Source: Vermamoeba vermiformis (lineage: Eukaryota; Tubulinea; Echinamoebida). Taken from it: DNA of 64,000 nt. Location of the stretch: the NCBI GenBank assembly GCA_045837725.1, contig JBEWZL010000257.1, positions 288,572 through 352,571 of the forward strand. Direction: 5' to 3'. A model generated the notes under the pieces. That model had not been told where the DNA came from and did no database searches. It was given only the letters and a program-made list of their open reading frames with translations. This document shows positions 59,461 to 64,000 of the stretch, in pieces; position 1 is the first letter of the stretch, and every line of letters begins with the position of its first letter. A program made the translations under genes and the position numbers.

Positions 59461-59809
59461 TTCTACCAACAATAAGATCACCATAGCTAAAGACGTTGCC
59501 CATCCAGTCCATCAGCCCAAGAAGTTCCAGCAGCTGCTCTTGGCATTAATAAAGCAATTATAAGTTATTAAAAAATAGATAATAATAAGTAATTTGCATT
59601 GTTAACTTCGATATTAAATTGGGAATAGAAATTTTGTAAATATTTAATAATGAATATACAAAATTGTTTAATGTATAAACATAATACTCGCCGTACCCTG
59701 TACTTCACAAAACTCATTAATATTGATTGAGATATGCATTGTAGAGATGGTTGCCATATTGGCTATGAAATAACAATGAAAACAAAAAAATTCTTTTTGG
59801 GTTGTGAAC

Positions 59810-60440
59810 CAAGTCACGTGCTGCCGAACCATTTCCACACAACATGTCAGCTGTTCCCAGCCAAACATCTAGCAACGAAGGCACACATCACAGGTGCTAT
59901 TATTCATATATGAAGTAGAGTCATGAGACCTCTCAGTAATGAGAGTTCGCACACCATCTCGATCTGCCCGCTTGATCAAGAATACATCAGCCCTGTTGTA
60001 TGGCCCTTTGCAGAGCACTGAAGGTAAGTTTACGTATGTATGTATAAATATACTGTTGAATTTCTTATGGTATCATTAGGAGTTAGCTCTCTAGTTATTT
60101 TATTTTTTATAATTTCAGATCTAGCCGTTACAAAATATTTATTTCACTTATATTCAAAATTCTAAATAACAGTGTCATATTCTTACACAAAATAATTCAA
60201 GTAACGCAGTAGTATATTTGATTTATTTTTACTAACATTAGTATCAGAGATTTCATTGATCCAGTGACACGTGCACATCCGCTGCCGATCAGGTGGAGAC
60301 TTCCCTGGATAGTGGTAAGCTAACTGATTGCAATTATACAGAGTATGTATTGATGTTACACGTACTAGGTGCTTTGGAGATGCTGTAAATTGCAGGTAAA
60401 GCCAGGCTTGCTGCTGACGTACTCTTGCCGATCTTGTTGA
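59810..60440. repeat. Tandem duplication D1, copy 1
   Basis: Aligns with 60638-61265 at an offset of about 825 bp. The 190 bp at 60118-60306 are about 85-90% alike; the flanks are more diverged. No transposon family recognised. Confidence 0.8.
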
Positions 60441-60467
60441 AGATCTGATCTGACTGTTGCCAGCCAC
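60183..60467 (-). other. Unknown ORF in duplication D1, copy 1
   Basis: Minus-strand frame of 94 codons. Its last 40 residues (PPDRQRMCTCHWINEISDTN and on to LNYFV-stop) are conserved with the second copy, including the stop position. The upstream part is not conserved. Could be a shared terminal exon of an unknown element gene. Confidence 0.35.
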
Positions 60468-60580
60468 TTGTAAGTATTCTGTAATAATACTTTGTATTTA
60501 TTAACTAATGTCTCTCATTAGGAGTATGGTCAGGATGGAATTGAGCATTAGTTGGCCGTCAGTATGGCTCCACGATGAAA

Positions 60581-60611
60581 TGTATATACAAAAAATAAAA
60601 ATGAATATACA
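60581..60611. repeat. AT inverted repeat family P2
   Basis: TGTATATAC, an A-rich spacer of 13, then GAATATACA. Nearly the same sequence recurs at 61396-61425. Confidence 0.8.
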
Positions 60612-60856
60612 CAAATCTAATTATCAAAAAAATTGCGGCAGGCACGTGGTGCCGAACAATTTATGTGTAACCAGGTGTCTGTATTTCATCAAACATTCAC
60701 CAACTACAGCACACATCAGGTGTGCTTCTATTAATATCAGAAAGAGGGTCACCAGTGCCCTCAGTAACAAGACTTGGTGTGTCGGCTCGATCACGGGTCC
60801 GATCTAGAATAATCAGTCCTCTTGTATGGCTTGCACCAGCTCATTAAAGGTAATTT

Positions 60857-60883
60857 AAATAATAATAATAATAATAATAATAA
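60857..60883. repeat. AAT microsatellite
   Basis: About nine AAT units. Confidence 0.95.
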
Positions 60884-61007
60884 CGTCGTAAGGCTGGTGA
60901 CCTTGTGAGTTCCCAATTTTGATTTCATTTTAATTTACACGGGATCTAGCCGTTACAAAATATTTATTTTCAGAATATTCAAGTTTTTGCATTACAATGA
61001 TAGATTG

Positions 61008-61142
61008 TTATATAAAATAATTCAAATAATGCAGTAGTATATTTGGTTTATTTTTACTAACATTAGTATCAGAGATTTCATCGATCCAGTTACACGTGCA
61101 CATCCGCTGCCGATCAGGTGGAGACTTCCCTGGATAGTGGTA
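61008..61142 (-). other. Unknown ORF in duplication D1, copy 2
   Basis: Minus-strand frame reading HYPGKSPPDRQRMCTCNWID and ending LNYFI-stop; six of about 45 residues differ from copy 1. Confidence 0.35.
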
Positions 61143-61395
61143 AGTTAAGTGATTGCGATAATAGAGAATACCTATTAATATTGCACTCTACAGGTGCTTG
61201 AGAGAGGCTTACAAGTGCTAGTTGTGCCAGGATCGCATGCTTGCGATCAAGATCGGATCAAGAAGAGAATCAAACTGACCAAAGCTGACAAGTTGTGAGT
61301 ATTATTTAGTAATAATTAGCATGTTTGACGTAATGCCTCTTGATAGCATGTTGGGTGAAACAAGTTGTGAGCTTAGCGTGCAAATGCGAATAGAA

Positions 61396-61425
61396 TGTAT
61401 ATACAAAAAATAAATATGAATATAC
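61396..61425. repeat. AT inverted repeat family P2, just after the oxygenase stop
   Basis: Same hairpin as at 60581, placed 14 bp beyond the minus-strand stop codon of the oxygenase gene, so it may lie in its 3' end. Confidence 0.75.
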
Positions 61426-61438
61426 ATTAATCTGGTTT

Positions 61439-62328
61439 TTATTCTTCCTTGGGAAAGCAGAATCTATCAGAGCAAAAGACAATAGATTGTCTATCTTCAG
61501 AGGCTGGTAAGTTCTCGTGTAACATCTTCTGAGACTGGAAGAAGATTACATCTCCAGCTTCAAATTGTACACGGTAACCAAGGTCTCTGAAGACAAGATC
61601 ACCTCCCGTAAAGTTGCCAAAGGGAACGACGCAACACAGACCATCGGGTCTATCCATGTGGTCGTAGTGGGGGCCTGTAGTTCCCCAGTTAACGACACAC
61701 ATCAGAAAGGATTTTCCAACCAGTCTTGGGCCAGGAGTTTCTACCTTTATATTTTTGTATATACATTATTAAAATATGTATATTCATTTTCACTTCGCTT
61801 ACCTCCCGATATTCCTTGCACAGGTTCTTATCCACTTGTGAAAATAGGGTGTCAATCATGCCAAAGAACTGTTGGTTGAGCTTGTTGCGAAGGAAGATCC
61901 CATTATGCAACCAGCAGCTGATGTTGGCGTCCGCAGATCTGAACATAAACCGGCGAAACCTTCTCCAATAACCGAGGTGATAGCTTTTTGATTTTTTAAT
62001 TTGAGGTTTGAATGCTGCCTTGAGAGCTCTGGACGACTTGACCAAGTTGTTTAAATATTTTTTCGGGATCTTATTTTTGTAAAATCGTAGGATGACTTTT
62101 CCATTGCTATCCCGCAATATCCAGCTAGGTATTTGATTGTTAAAAGAGAAAATATTTTTGATTTTTTTTAAATGCTTACTCAGTGGTGATTAGCTTCAGT
62201 TTTTGCACAAGCGGATCGTCGTCAGTCAGGCATTTAATAGTCTCTGGAATTTTTCTCCTAGCAGGAAGCTTTCGTCTAAGAATCCTTCTTGCCCTAATTC
62301 TTCTTCCAAATAACCTTTTAAACGACAT
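61439..62328 (-). CDS. TET/JBP-type 2-oxoglutarate Fe(II) dioxygenase
   Basis: Three exons: 62328-62180, 62124-61803, 61744-61439; 258 residues, no frame break. A very basic start (SFKRLFGRRIRARR) and middle precede the catalytic core: GPHYDHMD with H183 and D185, then CCVVPFGNFTGGDLVFRDLG, FEAGDVIFFQSQKMLH with H233, and R242 in DRQSIVFCSD. H-x-D...H plus the later Arg are the iron and 2-oxoglutarate ligands. The spacing and the FTGGDLxFxxLG block match fungal TET/JBP oxygenases, which oxidise methylcytosine or thymine in DNA and often ride on DNA transposons (the KDZ group). Its intron 61745-61802 contains hairpin P2. Confidence 0.82.
61752..61790. repeat. AT inverted repeat family P2 inside an intron
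   Basis: TTTTTGTATATACAT and ATATGTATATTCATTTT fill most of the 58-nt second intron of the oxygenase gene. Confidence 0.85.
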
Positions 62329-62938
62329 CAGTGTTGCTTGGACATTGGCCACAAAAAATGTATATTCAAATTTTTATTATGTTTATACTGAATTCACCGT
62401 CAAGGCAGGAAAAAATGCGCAGCGGAAGGGTCAAAAACAGTGGTGTGGGGCTTCACCTGCACCTACCAGAGTCATTTTTGCATCGAAAATGGTAAAGTTG
62501 ATACCAGATCCGCTACTTTTTTTCCGAAGTTTATGATCACGTGACTTTTCGTTAACCGACTTTTCCTAATCGGGCATAGAAATTATTTTTGCAATGTCAA
62601 GTTTTATTTTGATAGCTCAAAAGAATAATAAAACATACTTCATCCCTGGCAAGTACAAAGTTTCTAGTTCGGTTGCTTTCGTACTTCTATGCAACAAACT
62701 GCAGGCCAGGCAACGACACGCAGAATTGTATATACAAAGTATGAATATATATATACAAAAAAATAGACCAATCAAATACAAGGATTCTTCTGACCAATAG
62801 GATGCCAGCGCGCCTTTTTGTGCCACATGTTCTTTTGAATCCTCTTTCTTGTTTGTTCTGATATCAATCTAGCTTGCAACGCACCACATAGGTAATGGTA
62901 TGTTCATTTTTACATAATGTAAATTCATATATACTACA

Positions 62939-62968
62939 GGGCTTGGCCAAACAGGGCTAGCCCTAAAA
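62939..62968. repeat. Palindrome family P3, copy 1
   Basis: GGGCTTGGCCA then AGGGCTAGCCCT, the latter a 12-bp perfect palindrome. Recurs at 63343. Confidence 0.8.
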
Positions 62969-62974
62969 ATTATA

Positions 62975-63025
62975 TATATAGTTAGGCTTAGCTAATTTAA
63001 GGCTTATAGGCCTAAAGCCTGGAAA
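62975..63025 (+). repeat. Direct repeat R1, right copy
   Basis: Partner of 58505-58555; here GTTAGGCTTAGCTAATTTAA with TTATAGGCCTAAAGCC. Confidence 0.7.
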
Positions 63026-63066
63026 ATGTCATATTTTTGAATAAAACCCCATGATTCGAATAAACG

Positions 63067-63333
63067 TTATTTATTTTTGAATATACAATTATGGCTAAAA
63101 TCTGTACAATCTTCATTTTCCCAATTTTGAATCACAAACAGTGTTTTCCCATCCATTAGCCTTGGCAGGCTTACAATGAAGATTGAGCCTAAAGGTAAGG
63201 AACTTAGTTTCATCGGGTAACTATTTTGAATATGCATACTTGCAAAATGTCTATTCATTTGCATGGATGTCCAACCGGTGCAGAATTCTCCATCAACCGT
63301 AGTCCTTGGACTACACTCAAACACAGAATTCAT
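63067..63333 (-). other. Unknown ORF overlapping repeats
   Basis: 88 codons on the minus strand, starting MNSVFECSPRTTVDGEFC, where the SPRTTV part is translated from a P1 palindrome. It ends DCTDFSHNCIFKNK, similar in pattern to the candidate exon at 58.66 kb. Gene status doubtful. Confidence 0.3.
63299..63314. repeat. Palindrome family P1, distant seventh copy
   Basis: GTAGTCCTTGGACTAC with the ACTCAA...GAATTC flank, 3.9 kb from the main cluster. Confidence 0.9.
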
Positions 63334-63342
63334 ATATGTAAG

Positions 63343-63372
63343 TGGGCTTGCCCATATAGGGCTAGCCCTGAC
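63343..63372. repeat. Palindrome family P3, copy 2
   Basis: GGGCTTGCCCATATAGGGCT then AGCCCT; same order as copy 1. Confidence 0.8.
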
Positions 63373-63496
63373 ACCCCCTCAAAAAAATAAAGAATTTTCG
63401 ACCCCGATCATTTTTTACTTAAGCAAAATTTTACTTTGGAAAATTATCCACGGGAAAAAAGAAGTCTCACCCCGAATGACATGCTCAAAAACACTA

Positions 63497-63850
63497 AGTC
63501 CTGCAGGTCGTCTCCACGTGGAGACGATCTCATAAAAAAACAAAGTCTCGCAGGTCGTCTCCACGTGGAGACGATCCTAAAAAAACAAAGTCCTACAGGT
63601 CGTCTCCACGCGGAGACAATCCTAAAAAAACAAAGTCTTGCAGGTCGTCTCCACGCGGAGACAATCCTAAAAAACTACGAAGTCTCGCAGGTCGTCTCCA
63701 CGTGGAGACGATCCTAAAAAAACTACGATGTCCTACAGGTCGTCTCCGCGTGGAGACGATCCTAAAAAATAAAGTCTCGCAGGTCGTCTCCACGTGGAGA
63801 CGATCTACAAAATAAGAATGTCTCGCTGGTCGTCTCCGTGTACAAACATT
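63497..63850. repeat. Tandem array of ~46-bp palindromic units
   Basis: Seven clear units and one decayed one, 44-48 bp apart. Each holds CGTCTCCACGTGGAGACG (perfect 18-bp palindrome) or a one- to two-base variant, preceded by a TC(G/T)(C/A)AGGT-type motif and followed by AT(C)CTAAAAAA. Core starts: 63509, 63556, 63601, 63646, 63693, 63741, 63785, and a partial at about 63831. Confidence 0.95.
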
Positions 63851-64000
63851 TCTCTTGGTCATGTCAGCACGGAGATGGTTAAAACTGAAATCGTTGAGGT
63901 CCACTCCGCGGCGAAGACGAATCCGTTAACTAAATAAAAAAAGGTAAAAATAACAAGACTGCCAATACAAACTGGAGGGTCTCACTATTATACATAAAAA
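63851..64000. other. Window end, no gene seen
   Basis: Decayed remnants of the array units, then unremarkable sequence to the edge. Confidence 0.5.

Larger units (their letters stand above)
60638..61265. repeat. Tandem duplication D1, copy 2
   Basis: Second copy of the 825-bp unit starting at 59810. An (AAT)n microsatellite at 60857-60883 is present only in this copy. Confidence 0.8.
62329..63066. other. Repeat-rich spacer
   Basis: Contains further P2-type hairpins near 62357-62390 and 62727-62760 and the repeat R1 right copy at 62975-63025. Two facing frames at 62594-62826 overlap on opposite strands and show no domain; not called. Confidence 0.5.

Noticed and set aside
59668-60020. Coding call on either strand in duplication D1 5' part
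   Set aside because: Both strands give short protein-like frames and both have splice-like ends; the direction could not be decided.
63497-63850. CRISPR array
   Set aside because: Spacers are not unique, the unit is one continuous tandem repeat, no cas genes, and the genome is eukaryotic.
57863-64000. LTR or other retroelement
   Set aside because: No reverse transcriptase, integrase, protease or long terminal repeats were recognised.

Overview
This window is nuclear DNA of a unicellular eukaryote. Almost every gene is split by short GT-AG introns (about 40-150 bp, often starting GTACG), spacing between genes is tight, and the gene content is eukaryotic (Rab GTPase, PAK kinase, RasGEF, F-box, WD40, ankyrin, PH, kelch, EGF). 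RasGEF, PAK and F-box genes beside secreted EGF and 7TM proteins fit an amoebozoan or similar free-living protist, but I cannot name the species. Exon limits below were placed by hand from reading frame plus splice signals and may be off by a base or two. I saw no rRNA, tRNA or CRISPR array.

Layout. 0-10 kb: four tandem cytochrome P450 genes (the first cut by the window edge) with an F-box/RasGEF gene between the second and third. 10-25 kb: an F-box/ZZ-finger gene, two tandem WD40 paralogues, a secreted protein, an RRM/SR-like protein, two F-box paralogues with a MGN amino terminus, and an LtrA-family membrane protein. 25-36 kb: a UBLCP1-like HAD phosphatase, two secreted stress-responsive A/B-barrel proteins, two EGF surface proteins, a small secreted protein and a seven-helix membrane protein. 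36-57 kb: a DUF2156 protein next to a viperin homologue, thiamine-triphosphatase, a kelch surface protein, an F-box/propeller protein, a gankyrin-like ankyrin protein with three 6-nt microexons, a Rab, a small membrane protein, a PAK-type kinase, a Pro-rich SR-like protein, a PH-domain protein and a four-helix membrane protein. Five gene families occur as tandem duplicates, some with near-identical introns, so recent duplication or gene conversion is a main theme.

At about 57.2 kb the character changes. A carboxylesterase gene breaks off beside two short TTAGGG-type telomere-like motifs. The remaining 6.8 kb is repeat-rich: a C2H2/tyrosine-recombinase-like gene fragment, several families of short palindromic repeats, an 825-bp tandem duplication of unknown sequence, an apparently intact three-exon TET/JBP-type 2-oxoglutarate dioxygenase gene, and an array of ~46-bp units each built round an 18-bp palindrome. 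This right end looks like mobile or former subtelomeric DNA and is the most unusual part of the window.
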